NCBI GenBank assembly: GCA_021464415.1
Contig: CM038467.1
Coordinates: 23,654,011-23,718,010 of the forward strand
Source: Lonicera japonica
Lineage: Eukaryota; Streptophyta; Magnoliopsida; Dipsacales; Caprifoliaceae
Length of the DNA: 64,000 nucleotides
Reading direction: 5' to 3'
Below the pieces are notes generated by a model that worked only from the letters and a program-made list of their open reading frames with translations, ran no database searches and had not been told where the DNA came from. Positions 50,541 through 61,646 of this stretch are shown here, piece after piece; the first letter of the stretch is position 1; the number at the start of each line of letters is the position of its first letter. A program made the translations under genes and the position numbers.

Positions 50541-51537
50541 ATGGATTTGCCCAAGAAGTTTCCTAACAGAATATGGATTGGTTGTGGAAATCAAGGTTTT
50601 TGGCAGAAAGTTAGCCGCGAGAAAGTCCCAAAGTATCGTTCAGCTTGTTTCAAGCAAGGCATGATGCATCAGATTGTAAAATTGGAGAATTTAGAAAGGG
50701 GAATGTTGATCAAAAATTGGAAACTATTCTAGGAGATAAACATGTAGCAGGGGATGAAAAGCAAATGGTGGATCAAAAAGTTATTTCTAAAAATTTGATT
50801 GACAACGAAAGATGTCGACAATAGGTTATTGAGCCAATCATCCACATAGAAGAGGTTGTGAAGGAATCGAATAAGTGGTCAAAAAGTTATCAGAGAGGAT
50901 AAGGAGAATGTTGAAAATAAGCATCATGAGCAGGGGTCACCAAGAAGGATACAATAACTATTGAAGGTTTAGAGGCGAAAGGGAAAAGATGTAGTGAAGC
51001 AGCAAATTCCAGGGGAGCATTTTATTGTTTCTTCTAGTAAAGCAAATGAAAATTTAGTTGATGATTCTCTTAGTTCAGATGAAGAAGATGAAAGTGATTA
51101 TGATGGCGACAATTCGGAAACACATTCAACTCAAAGTATTAAAAGCAAGATTTCACACACTAAACAATAAAACAATTTGCTGCAGGCTAGTGAGGAAACC
51201 GTTCACAAATCAAGAACAACTACAAACCAACGCGATGTCACTTTTTAAGTCTAGCTACCCCTGTTTTGGATTCAGGAACAGCCTTGACGGATAAGGATGG
51301 ATTTACTTTGGTATGTTTTAAAGTTCAAAAACAAGTTTTAAAGAAACTTAAGCAATCTCAGCCTCAATTTGACCAAACAGAGATTTTTCTCTTAAATCAA
51401 GTTGGTTTAGACGAGCCTAAATGGTTAAGTGCTCGTTGCTTTGATCATGTTAATCATGTTAATGGTTTCACAAGCCTATTCGCTTTGATCAATTTTCTTA
51501 AACTTTTTGGTAGCTTTATTTTTCAAAAAAAAAAAAA
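50541..51537 (+). pseudogene. LINE ORF1 relic (CCHC zinc-knuckle type)
   Basis: An ATG at 50541 opens a frame with RIWIGCGNQGFWQKV and EKVPKYRSACFKQG, the block that precedes the CCHC knuckle in plant L1-type ORF1/DUF4283 proteins. The first knuckle cysteine is replaced by arginine. A single-base frame change then hides the second half, which is readable in the next frame as HDASDCKIG. Downstream sequence is charged and broken by stops. A poly(A)-like tract at 51524-51537 could be the LINE tail; no reverse transcriptase is present, so the copy is internally deleted. Confidence 0.72.
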
Positions 51538-51540
51538 GAA

Positions 51541-52006
51541 AGGACAAAAATATAGCTTGACAACAGAAAAAAAAAATAATAATAATAATAAGAGAATCTT
51601 TGTAGTCCCTAAACCAATTTATTGAAAGTTCAAATTGTGCTCCAAGTCCAACTATTATTGCAAAATGTGAACCCATAAATTAGACTAATATTTTTAAGCA
51701 CTGTTTTTATTTTTTTATTTAATTCATATGCTCTCTTTTTTATTCTTTTTTTTAATAAGAATGCAAGAATTTTAAGAAGGCTTTAATTTTAATATTCCGA
51801 GGCCTAAGGTCAACTTGAATTCTTCTTTGACTTTCAATTTTGAGCCCAAACCCAACCCATGACCGGATGAACCGTAGCTGTCTGCTAAAACCTTTGAACG
51901 GACTTTCATCTAGGTCAAAATTGAACGCCCAAGTGCATATCAGTCACCTACAAGGGTATTATAGTCATTTAAACTTCTTTCCTCTATTGTTTAGCAATCA
52001 TGCACT
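51541..52006. other. Intergenic, no supported gene
   Basis: It contains an AAT repeat near 51576-51591. Nothing codes. Confidence 0.5.
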
Positions 52007-52014
52007 ATTACATC

Positions 52015-52722
52015 TAGGGCCGGCAATATTTGACACGACACGCTAACTCGACACGAACTCGACACAGAGTTAGCGGGTTTGGGTCAAGCATAAACGGGTT
52101 CAGGTCAATTTCGGGTCAGACACGCTTAACCCGCAAACTAAACGGGTCGTGTTCGGGTTAACCCGCTAACTCGAAACTGACCCGCAATTAATACAATTAT
52201 TATTTTTATTTTCTTTTACAGCTATATATATATATATTATTTTGCCATCTTTCTTGAACAATTATATTCTTATTTAGAGTATTGGTAGTAGATGATAGTT
52301 ATTATGTTTTTAATGATGAATAAAGTACTAATTTTTTATGTTTATGCTTCGGTGATGGAATGTTATATATTTTGACTCTAGATTATTAATATTGAATCTT
52401 GGTATTGGGTGATACTTATTATTACATATTAAAAATTTAAAACTATTATAAAACAAGTTATTTTTTTTACATGAGACTTAATTGTCATTATAATTTTAAA
52501 AGGTTAATCGTGTCATGTCAAGTTGCAGATTTAACATGACCTATTTATTAAACGGGTTAGTCTGATCGTGTCATGTAACCTGTAAAATAAACAGGTCGTG
52601 TTCGAGTTAATATAAATGACACGATTAGTTAAACGAGTCGTGTTCGGTTTGACACTAATACTATAATACTTGTGTGTTGACACGATCCGAACACGACATA
52701 CGAACCCAAATTGCCAGCCCTA
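52015..52722. mobile_element. hAT-like MITE with exact 8-bp duplication
   Basis: The ends are TAGGGCCGGCAAT and ATTGCCAGCCCTA in inverted orientation. The flanks are ATTACATC on both sides (52007-52014 and 52723-52730). The subterminal regions are rich in GACACGA, ACGGGT and TCGTGTT strings in both orientations. Non-coding. Confidence 0.9.
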
Positions 52723-52730
52723 ATTACATC

Positions 52731-53906
52731 AAAGGAAGCTGTCGTTGTAACAGGTGAGATTCGAACATTTAATTTATTGTTAAAAAGAACCGTTTAATAA
52801 ATGTAAAAGAAATTTATCATTTTTAATATTAACATCGGGGGGGGGGGGGGGGGGTGGTTCTACCTAGGATCTCTAAATTAAACTGAATCATGCAACCACT
52901 CGACCAAACTCATGTGCTCTTGTTTAGGTTTCTTAAGCAGCATTTGGCATGGGTTTTCATGATAAAATTAAAGCAAGCGTGCAATAAGCCATAATGCTGC
53001 TCAACTGCACGCCACCTCTCGTGTCTTTTCTTCAAGGTCAAAAATCAAATCAATTATGCCAAACACGTCATTAGTCACTACATCGCTATAGTTTTTCTTT
53101 TTAAGAGCATATACCTATATGCCTTCAATTATTGTTAATCAAATGTCAAGAATCAAGATGAATATCTAATAAGAAGGGTTATTGCAGTAATAAGCAATTT
53201 TTGTTATTATTTTAAAATTAAGATTCGACTCATAAAGATAGGAAGAAATTTTTTCTTTATTTGTATTGTTAAGAAAGAGATTTAAATCTCCCTAAATTTT
53301 ATTTTATTTTTTTTAAAAAAAAAATGAGTACTTTTTAGGTTTAACTATCAAATTTACGGTAATAAAGTTGTAGTAATATTGTCTAAATATATTCCTTCCT
53401 CTTTAAATTAAGAATTAAAATAATTTATATTACCTTATTGAGATCTACGTGATTTTCTCAAAAGTTCTCAAACTAAATTACATTTTAATTTTAAAATATA
53501 ATAAATATATCAAATCTTATAATAATAAACAAGTTTCGTTATTTGAAAAAAGTGAATCGAACAGTTATAGTTGTTTGTTATGCTGATTGATGTGTCCTAT
53601 AATATTATAATGCTAGCTAAAAGCCTGAAAGGTATAATATTAGCGAAAAGTGTTATATTGTCATTATTTAAACACGTGGCAATAGTCTTGAGTGTTGTGG
53701 GGTTTTTTTTTTTTATTCTTTTAATCTAAAAATAAATAATATGTACGTATATTTCAGGTTCAAGTTTTATTAATTTTGGGTGTAATATTTTATTTTCTAA
53801 TTAATATAATAGTGTATAGATTTCTTAAAAACAAATATGTACTGTATATATATCACAAATTAATATATTTTGTTTGATTATGCATATTTTGAACAACGCA
53901 TTACTT
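52731..53906. other. Intergenic, no supported gene
   Basis: AT-rich spacer containing a homopolymer of 18 G at 52837-52854. No gene is seen. Confidence 0.5.
52837..52854. repeat. G18 homopolymer
   Basis: Eighteen consecutive G in an AT-rich background. It may form G-quadruplex structures and is error-prone in sequencing, so its length should be treated with caution. Confidence 0.85.
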
Positions 53907-53909
53907 TTA

Positions 53910-54231
53910 GGCCTCGTTTGATTCACGAATTTTAGTACTCGGAAAAGAAAAGTTGTTCATTTCTTTTATTTGGTAAGCACGAATTTCGGAAACATTTTCC
54001 CGAGAGAGGGAAAAGTAAGGTGTAAAACTATTACTCTCAAAACACATGAGATTAATTTTCCCATGCGATTTCCAAATATTTATTACAAAAAATTTAAACA
54101 ATAATACCCTTACCTAAATAATTTACATGCTTAACCAAACACAAGAAAAGAAATTTGACAAAAAATTTAGTTTTCCAACTCCACTAAAAAGATAAGGGAA
54201 CTAATTTCCCTTCCGTGAACCAAACGAGGCC
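53910..54231. mobile_element. Tourist-like MITE, GGCCTCGTTTG termini
   Basis: The termini GGCCTCGTTTGATTCACG and CGTGAACCAAACGAGGCC are inverted with one mismatch. The flanks are TTA and ATA, close to the TWA duplication of PIF/Harbinger elements. 322 bp, non-coding. The same termini occur at 57231-57784. Confidence 0.8.
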
Positions 54232-54234
54232 ATA

Positions 54235-56412
54235 GTTTAATTATTCTCCAAATTAAAACTTGATAACTTATCAAACATCAAGTCATAACTCTTTAATAAA
54301 TGACTATCACGAGTCATGAATTTTTAATGAAAGTTTTCTACTAATAATAATATTGTCAAAATAATTATACTTATTGTTGTAGTAATATATGTATAATTTT
54401 AAAATCAAACATTATAACTTTCAAAATAATATTATATTTTGACAAAAATAATATTATTTTGACAATATAGTTACTTGTTCTGTAATAGCAAGTGTAATTG
54501 TAAGTTGATGACAAACAAAATAATTTAAATTCAAATAAAACGAAAATAAGCAAGTTTAACTTGTACTAATACTAAGGACGTCTCTTGTGCCGTTTTTCTA
54601 TAAATTTATTATATAATCCTATATGTTAATATGTTATGGTGATTTTAAAAGATATCTAGGTCAATTTGATAATATAATTGTGTTGATAGAAAATTCTCAA
54701 ACAAAGTTTCTTAAATGGAAACATCTGTATGTACTCTTTTTTTTAATCTTAATTGGCACCTTATTATTAAAATTAAAATTAATTTAATTGGGTAAAATAT
54801 TATTGTGGAATCTATTTAATCACTACCATGTATAAATAGTTATAATTTTTTTCTACGTGACTTATTTCAATGTCATATATAAACTCTCATTTAAAAGAGT
54901 TCTTACTAATTAACAATTTTATAATAGAATTTTGTATTTGTAGAAATAACCATAGGAAATGACCTAACATTTTGAGAAGAATTTGCCAAACTAGTTTATA
55001 AAACAATGAGATGTTCAATCGCAACTAAAACTATATCATATTTTTAGAATATCTATATCACTCTTGTAAATTCTTATTTTTTTTTTGGTTAAAAAAATTG
55101 CTTGCCCTTAATTAATCTATGCTTATAATTTGTCCCGCACGCCTAAGTAGTTGATATATAAATATAGTGATTAGTCTTGGTGCGTCAAAATTCTGCGTGT
55201 ATATATATACAGTCCTATTCCTAATGTAGATAGTAGACACGGATTATAAGTAGAGGTGGATATACTAATCTATCTTATTGGTATGAAAGTGAAATTCACC
55301 GATTTAGGGGGGATTTTTTAGGAAGTTTCCGTGTGGCTGGTTTGGCTTTGTCAAAGTCAGACCCCGTGTGTGTGAGAGAGAAAGAGTACTGAAAAAAGGC
55401 TACACGCCAAAACGTGTATTGAGACAAAAGCAAAAGTGAATTTGGAATCAATTACTATACCGAACAAAAATTATACTAAAGGAAATTGGAATCAATTTGG
55501 TGATTACTTTATCCATGTCGATTAAGATGGAGATGCTGCTCTCTATGATCTTTAAAAATTAAAGGTTAATGGGTCATTAAGTATATGTTATTCTTATTCC
55601 ACAATTTTATTTTATTTTGCTATTATTTTAAAGGTAACACAAAAAGTAAAACAAGTATAATGTGGTACGAGATATTAAAAAATATAACTTGTATAAAAAA
55701 GTTTTCTGCAAAAAATTCAGTGAGTAATATTTTTTTAAATTAAGAGTTTATATTTGACCAAATTTTAAAATTATTGTAAAGTTAACTTTGCAATAAATTT
55801 TTAAGTTGTATTTTTTTATGTAATCAAACAAAATCAAGTTTGCACTACATGTTTTTTAGCATATTATTATAAATAAGTGTTTAATTAAGAGTGCTTTAGA
55901 ATAATTTTAACAAATTACATATTTAAAACCTATTTATTAATAAAATGCACATAATAATCTTTTCGGAGTTATGCAAAGTTAAGTTTGCACTCTTTATTTT
56001 TTAAAATATTATCACGTATTTGTATTTATTTGACGTTGTTTTAAAATTTTATATATGAAACATAATAATATACTTGTTAAAAAATATAAACATATCATGC
56101 AAAACAAATTTATACTAAATTTGTTTCGTTACAAAGTTAAGTTTGCACTCAATATAACTTAGTGTAAAGTAAGGTTTGCATTCGGTCAAAACTTTTATTT
56201 TAAAATACAATTGATAAACAAGCCCTTATCTTATAATGATAATGATCTCTAAACACTTATTTCTAAAAAATATTATTCAATGTTTTTTTTTGCGTAAAAC
56301 ATTATCACGCAAGCCATTTTACCTTATTTCCATAATGCCGTATCATAATGCAATTATATGTTCCAATTTAAATTTAATCAAATGTCATAATAAAAAAGAG
56401 AAAAAAATATTG
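54235..56412. other. Intergenic, no supported gene
   Basis: About 2 kb of AT-rich DNA. AAGTTTGCACT strings recur at about 55837, 55981, 56136 and 56168, remnants of a short dispersed repeat. Nothing codes. Confidence 0.5.
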
Positions 56413-56771
56413 GTGGTGTTTGGTTGAGATTTTAAAATTAAGTTTTTAAAATTTTTATTAAAAAGTTAATTTTATTTCACACTTCCTAAAATTCACTTTA
56501 CTTTACTTTATCTCTTATAAAATTTTTAAAACACCATAATTTTAAAATCAAAAATCGTAATTATATAAAAAAAATATTTGAAACCCACTCATCAAGATCT
56601 ATAAAATAAGATTCATTGTGACTGTTTTTTTTTTTTGAATTTTTTTGTGAGTTTTTTTGAATTGGTTGAAAAAAAATTTCAACAAAAATTAAATTCACTT
56701 TTCAACCTACTTTTACACTTCTCAAAAATTTATTTAAAAAACATATTTTAAAATTTCAACCAAACAAATAC
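56413..56771. mobile_element. Probable MITE, GTGTTTGGTTGA termini
   Basis: The left end GGTGTTTGGTTGAGATTTTA and the reverse complement of the right end (GTATTTGTTTGGTTGAAATT) are inverted repeats with AT-rich continuation. No clear target duplication was found. Confidence 0.55.
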
Positions 56772-57227
56772 TAAATTTTTATTAAATTAGGGACGTGTGG
56801 AGGTGGAGAGACAATAACATGATGGTACCACAACGATTATATTAAAAATAAAAAAAATTGTCGACTGATGCGATCAACACTGTTATATATGCAAGATCAA
56901 GAGCGGAACCAACCTTGGTATCAATTTATTATGAATTGTTGACGCATTTTGGAAAACTTGGTGCAGTAAACTTATTGTGAAGAAATTTTTTGCGGAGACG
57001 TTTTGGCAAAAATGGGGAAGAGTACAAGAAATGCCGGAGATTTGCAAAGATCTGCTCTTATTGGACTAGACCTTAAATTTTTCGGGCCTTAGTTGTTTGT
57101 TTGTTTTCCGTTTGTTTCTTTTCTTATGTACTAAACAAAAAAAATTAATAAAATCTTCGAATCTTGTGCTTTTAATGTAGCATTTAATTTGGTTCAACTA
57201 AAATTATGTAATTGTCACGGTGGACGT
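56772..57227. other. Intergenic, possible LINE 3'-end remnant
   Basis: 57040-57165 reads TTGTTTGTTTGTTTTCCG, then TAATAAAATC, similar to the 3' ends of plant LINEs. No coding sequence is recognisable. Confidence 0.3.
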
Positions 57228-57230
57228 TTA

Positions 57231-57464
57231 GGCCTCGATTGATTCAGATATTAGGATCAGTGTGATTAATAATACCAGTATTAATAGTACTGGACTATTA
57301 ATTCTAGTATTAATTTAATACCAATACCCTGTTTGATTCATGCAGTATTAATACTAGGATATCTCATGCTGATATTAATACCATATTTTGTTATATAATT
57401 CGTATACGGGATTATATTTTGGACTAACAAAATAAAAAAAATTAATTTTTTTTAAATAAATTAA

Positions 57465-57528
<64 letters not shown>

Positions 57529-57784
57529 TAGTAGTAGTGGTAGTGGCATTTTTGAAAATATTATGGTAGTAATGGCATTTTTTTAAAATATATGGTTCAT
57601 TTTTCTTAATCCTGGATAAACAATACCACCTCCCCCTGGTATTAAATTATAGCACAAAGAGTGGTATTAAGTTAGTACCGGTATTAGTAATCCCAGCACA
57701 TTTGTGAAAATCAAACAAGGTATTATAAAAAAAATGGTATTAATAATCTCATCCCACTTTTTAATACCCAAATCAAACGAGGCC
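57231..57784. mobile_element. Tourist/Harbinger-like MITE with an AAT microsatellite
   Basis: Inverted termini start GGCCTCGATTGATTC on the left and GGCCTCGTTTGATTT on the right. TTA duplications flank it (57228-57230 and 57785-57787), as expected for PIF/Harbinger. The interior is rich in GGTATTAATA/TATTAATACC strings. The right TTA also serves the next element. Confidence 0.87.
57465..57528. repeat. (AAT)n microsatellite, about 21 units
   Basis: A near-perfect trinucleotide run inside the Tourist-like element. Confidence 0.93.
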
Positions 57785-57787
57785 TTA

Positions 57788-58322
57788 GAGTATCTTCAAT
57801 AGACATGTGTAAATCATGTCACATAGGATTTGTGTAAAATTTACACATTATGTGTAATTTTTGATGCTCCAATGGTGTTGTATAAAACATGCCACAACAT
57901 CTTTTGTGTAAAATGAGCGTATATTTTACACATCTATTTTACACGTCCACCTCATCATTTTCTCTCTCCAACTTTTTAAAAAAAATTCAAAATAGTATAA
58001 TTAAAAATTAAAAATATATTTTGTAATAAAACTTGCATATTTAAATTATACTCACCATGATCTTTAAATCAATACCAACTTTGACTATTTAATTATAAAT
58101 AAAAAATATTTATAAAAAATATTGAATATTATATATTCCATGTGCTTCCGTATAATTGCTGCATCATAATTTTACTCAAGACTATAAGTATGAACCATTT
58201 GAACAAAAATGAGAATGTGTATAATTTATATGTAAAACAACTTTTTATCAATCAAGTATAAATTATTTATTAGTTAACATGTTTTTACACATCAATTTTA
58301 TACATTATTATTGGAGATGCTC
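57788..58322. mobile_element. Second Tourist-like MITE abutting the first
   Basis: The ends GAGTATCTTCAATAGACATG and, from the other side, GAGCATCTCCAATAATAATG are inverted repeats. TTA flanks it at 57785-57787 and 58323-58325. The left TTA is the right duplication of the 57231 element, so one element inserted exactly at the other's target site. Non-coding. Confidence 0.82.
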
Positions 58323-59607
58323 TTAGTTGATAACGGGACTGGGAGGAAATAATAAAATAAACCCCACTTATTATTAGATGTATTAATATGATGCTTGTTT
58401 AAAATTTGCTTTGAGATTAATCCTATTGTGAGAATCCGCAAATGCGACCTCCCGGGTCTCGTCCCCGTTGGTGGTGGGGGTCCTGGGACGTCGGAACTGA
58501 TTCCGTCGTTCCATTTGCTGGAGCGTTTTCATTTGATTCATATCAAGTGTCCCTACGTTCTATTTCTAGATGCAAGGGGGTTCATTCAGAGTCGCCAGTA
58601 CGTTTTACGAGAAAACGGACAAAAAAGGTCGTGTAAGAGGAAAGGCTATAGACAAGCCTTTCTTTACACGTTTGTCTGCGAAACCGGGATTCTTATAGGG
58701 TTCGGAAACTATATTACGGTTTGGGAAGGTGTTAAGCACCCATTCCGCCCTTTCGGTCTCTAGTGGTCTTATATGTTTATTCTATGTTGAAAAACTTGGA
58801 TGCTTTTACCGACAGTCTACTACTTTCTAAATGAAGAAAAACCCTAATTTGGGAAAACGGGGAAAGGGATGAAAACCTTTGTGTTCCGAGATCCGACGTT
58901 TTTGTATTTAAAAGATGTAAATGACAAATGACAAAAACCTTTTATTTTTGAAAGAGTGTTCCGTATTATTTCCTCAGATAATGACGGTTTTCTCGAGTTG
59001 TGATTATTCTGAAAAAGGTTCGGATCTTTATGTCGGGACTAATTCAATATGGAATTTGAACTCTTTGAGGAGAGTTTATCAGACACGTCGCAGTCTATGA
59101 AAAAGACAGGATATGTGGATTTTAATTCCTAGATAAGTCTTTATCGGTCCGGGGTTTTGAAAACACGGTTTATCCGGACGATAATGTACTTACTCTTCTA
59201 GTTTTAAAAGTAGTTTTATCAGGGCCTTTTGTTTTGAAAACGGTAGACTATTGGGAACTTGACAATAAGTTTATTCAAATAAAACGTGGACAGAATAACA
59301 GAAGTAAAACAAGTACACAGATATCTAATTTTAAATACTAGAAGGGACTTTCTTTACCTTCCCGACGAGAATAATAATAAGAAAGAAAATATAATACGGC
59401 AGAGGGATCTCTGGCGATAGTAATCTTCTCTTTCTTCAGATATTTCCGAGAAATCGATTCCAGAAACGGAACACGTCGAGTGTTAAAAATAGATTCGAGA
59501 ATTCTTCAGAAATAAGATAATAGTAAAGAAATGCTTGACAAAAATCAGATCTAAAGCACCAAATTCTCGGATTCTAATTGCCTCCCTGAACCCTTGGGGG
59601 TGTTGGC

Positions 59608-59616
59608 CTATTTATA
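59608..59616 (-). promoter_or_regulatory. TATA box facing left (TATAAATAG)
   Basis: The minus strand reads TATAAATAGGCC, a strong plant TATA box. It lies 15 bp downstream (on that strand) of the palindrome cluster 59632-59890, and about 1.2 kb of R-U5-like sequence follows to 58427. Confidence 0.6.
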
Positions 59617-59631
59617 CTGCTCGGGAGAGAT

Positions 59632-59890
59632 TGTCGCGCGACATTTCCTTAAAAAAGGAGAATGTCGCGCGACATTGTGATATGTCGCGCGACATACGGG
59701 AATGTCGCGCGACAAACGGCTGAAGTGATGGTTCTGACAGATTGATGTGTCAGAAAGTGGTTGGTCTGGTGCAGAGGGGGAATGTCGTGCGACATAGTGG
59801 AATTGTCGCGCGACATATCAGGGATTGTCGCGCGACAATGTGATATGTCGTGCGACAATCTCTCTAAAAAAACAAGTTTGTCGGGCGACA
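59632..59890. promoter_or_regulatory. Nine palindromes TGTCGCGCGACA, cluster 1
   Basis: Copies start at 59632, 59663, 59683, 59703, 59783, 59804, 59826, 59846 and 59879. Six are perfect. Those at 59783 and 59846 read TGTCGTGCGACA, and the last reads TGTCGGGCGACA. Steps are mainly 20-22 bp or a multiple of that. The sequence between copies is unrelated, so the 12-mer itself appears to be what is conserved. The position upstream of a TATA box suggests protein-binding sites. Confidence 0.9.
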
Positions 59891-60109
59891 AACCCTCCTA
59901 GTGTAGTACCGGGTCCTCGGGTGGGTCCTGGACCCAAAATAGTAGTTCTCGGAGGTCGTTAGGGTTCTTGCGGGGGTCACGGATCGGGGTGTCTACAGAC
60001 CCTCTCGACTCAAGCTCCTTGCTTGCAAGGAATTGAGGCGACTGGAAGAGACCATGATCCATGGCTCCCGCATGAACTCTATCGGAGTGTTTATGCAAAA
60101 AGTGCTTGT

Positions 60110-60760
60110 GAGTGCCTCCGGAGAGTGCTTCGTGTTTGGTTTTGCCTCCGGAGAGGGCTTTTGTTACCTCGTTGCCTCTTTCGAGGGCTTTGACTTGCTC
60201 CACTTGCCTCAGATGGGAGGACTACCATTGATCTTTTTTGCGCCTCAGGTGGGAGGACTACCATTGCGCCTCAGATGGGAGGACTACCGTTTGTGCCTCT
60301 CTGGGAGGGCTTCGCCTCAGGTGGGAGGACTACCGTTTGTGCCTCTCTGGGAGGGCTTCGCCTCAGGTGGGAGGACTACCGTTGTGCCTCTCTGGGAGGG
60401 CTTCGCCTCAGGTGGGAGGACTACCGTTGTGCCTCTCTGGGAGGGCTTCGCCTCAGGTGGGAGGACTACCGTTTGTGCCTCTCTGGGAGGGCTTCGCCTC
60501 AGGTGGGAGGACTACCGTTGTGCCTCTCTGGGAGGGCTTCTAGATCTGAAAGAAGAAGGAAAAAAAATGCCTCTGGGAGGGCTTTCATGAGTAACTCTTG
60601 CCTCTGGAGAGGGCTTGTGATTTTGTGTATTGCCTCCGGAGAGGGCTTGTGTTTGTGAATTTGCCTCCGGAGAGGGCTTGTGTTTGTGCATTGCCTCCGG
60701 AGAGGGCTTGTGTTTGTGCATTGCCTCCGGAGAGGGCTTGTGTTGGTGAATTGCCTCTCT
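60110..60760. repeat. Compound minisatellite, GCCTC-GGAGAGGGC family
   Basis: Three related arrays sit side by side. Degenerate units are at 60110-60267. Six units of 45-46 bp (GCCTCAGGTGGGAGGACTAC plus a GCCTCTCTGGGAGGGCTTC part) are at 60268-60540. About five units of 30-32 bp (GCCTCCGGAGAGGGCTTGTG and a T-rich tail) are at 60600-60755. All share a GCCTC...GGAGGGC/GGAGAGGGC core. The long open frames through this area are products of the repeat. Confidence 0.9.
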
Positions 60761-61570
60761 TAGACTGCTAGAGTGAGAGAGAGAGTAGATTTTTGCGAAG
60801 GTAAAAAGAGCTTCTCAGGGTCTATTCCGGATGTCCGTTTCCCCGTATCTTTCTGAACTTTACTCTCATGTTTTCCTCGGGTGAAGATGTTTCACTCAGA
60901 AGGCAGTTTTCGGATTTCTTCGCTCTCCGTAGAGTGATGGTCCGAGGTTTTCCAAATCATCTCTTCTGTATCGTGCTGAAAAGAAAATTTGTTTGAAAGT
61001 TCAATCTCTGATCTTTATTCTTTTCTTAGTTTTCTCTTTTGGTGGGCCCACATCGTTTTCTGTTTTTTCGATGCCCTTATTTCTCCCTCTTTTGGGAAAG
61101 ACTTTTCCTGGCCCTCTCTGTTTTTGACCAGGAGTCCTTTTGTCCCTTTGTTGTGATCAGGAGCCTTACTCACCCAAAACGAAGCCCTGAGCCGGTTTTG
61201 GCCTAGCTGTCACTTTTGGTGTGGCTCTCCCTGTCACTCTGCATTTCTGTTTCTCTCGCTCGCTCTGGGCGCTCATACGGGTTCTTTCTCTTTTCTACTT
61301 TTTCAATTTTTTTTCCATTCCCGTTTTATCGTGGCATTCTGCCTTTTCTCATTATTTGATGGTCTCGGTCCTTCTGTGAGATCAGAGACTACTTTTAATC
61401 GCGGCATTCTGTTTTCGCATTTTTTCGGAGAGATGATTTGGAAGTTTTCTCTTTGAACTTTTTATCATGGGTGTGCGGTTTTTAGCAATTTTCCGAAAAC
61501 TGCTTCTCCGAAGTGCCTCTGCAGAAGATAAAATGAGACAGAGGTCAAAAAATCAGGGAAGAGGGGGGAT

Positions 61571-61635
61571 TGTCGCGCGACACTTCGGTGCCTGGCTCTT
61601 TGTCGCGCGACAATGTGGCCATTTGTCGCGCGACA
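61571..61635. promoter_or_regulatory. Three palindromes TGTCGCGCGACA, cluster 2
   Basis: Perfect copies start at 61571, 61601 and 61624. The last ends 11 bp before the TATA box of the PMD gene. They are the same 12-mer as in cluster 1, about 1.7 kb away, with no other similarity between the two regions. Confidence 0.9.
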
Positions 61636-61646
61636 AACTGACCCAC

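Larger units (their letters stand above)
58427..61500 (-). repeat. Probable Tat/Ogre-like 3' LTR (extent uncertain)
   Basis: At 58427 the sequence changes abruptly from AT-rich to much GC-richer DNA, beginning TGTGAGAATCC (LTR-like TG start on this strand, CA end on the other). Blocks such as CAGAGTCGCCA (58579) and GGGAAGGTGTTAAGCACCC (58724) resemble sequence often seen near Tat/Ogre LTRs. A minus-strand TATA box lies at 59608-59616. A plus-strand PMD gene to the right fits the known Tat-lineage layout, where an antisense PMD frame precedes the 3' LTR. The right boundary and the polypurine tract were not located. Confidence 0.45.

Noticed and set aside
58579..58589. TGGCGACTCTG on the minus strand as a tRNA-Arg-type primer binding site of an Ogre element
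   Set aside because: No LTR-like CA end lies within a few bases of it, and the layout with a plus-strand PMD gene fits a 3' LTR better. Kept only as an alternative.
60033..60721. Long open frames on both strands with repeated WEDYR- or PSPEA-like residues
   Set aside because: They are translations of a minisatellite whose unit lacks stops; all frames look equally repetitive.
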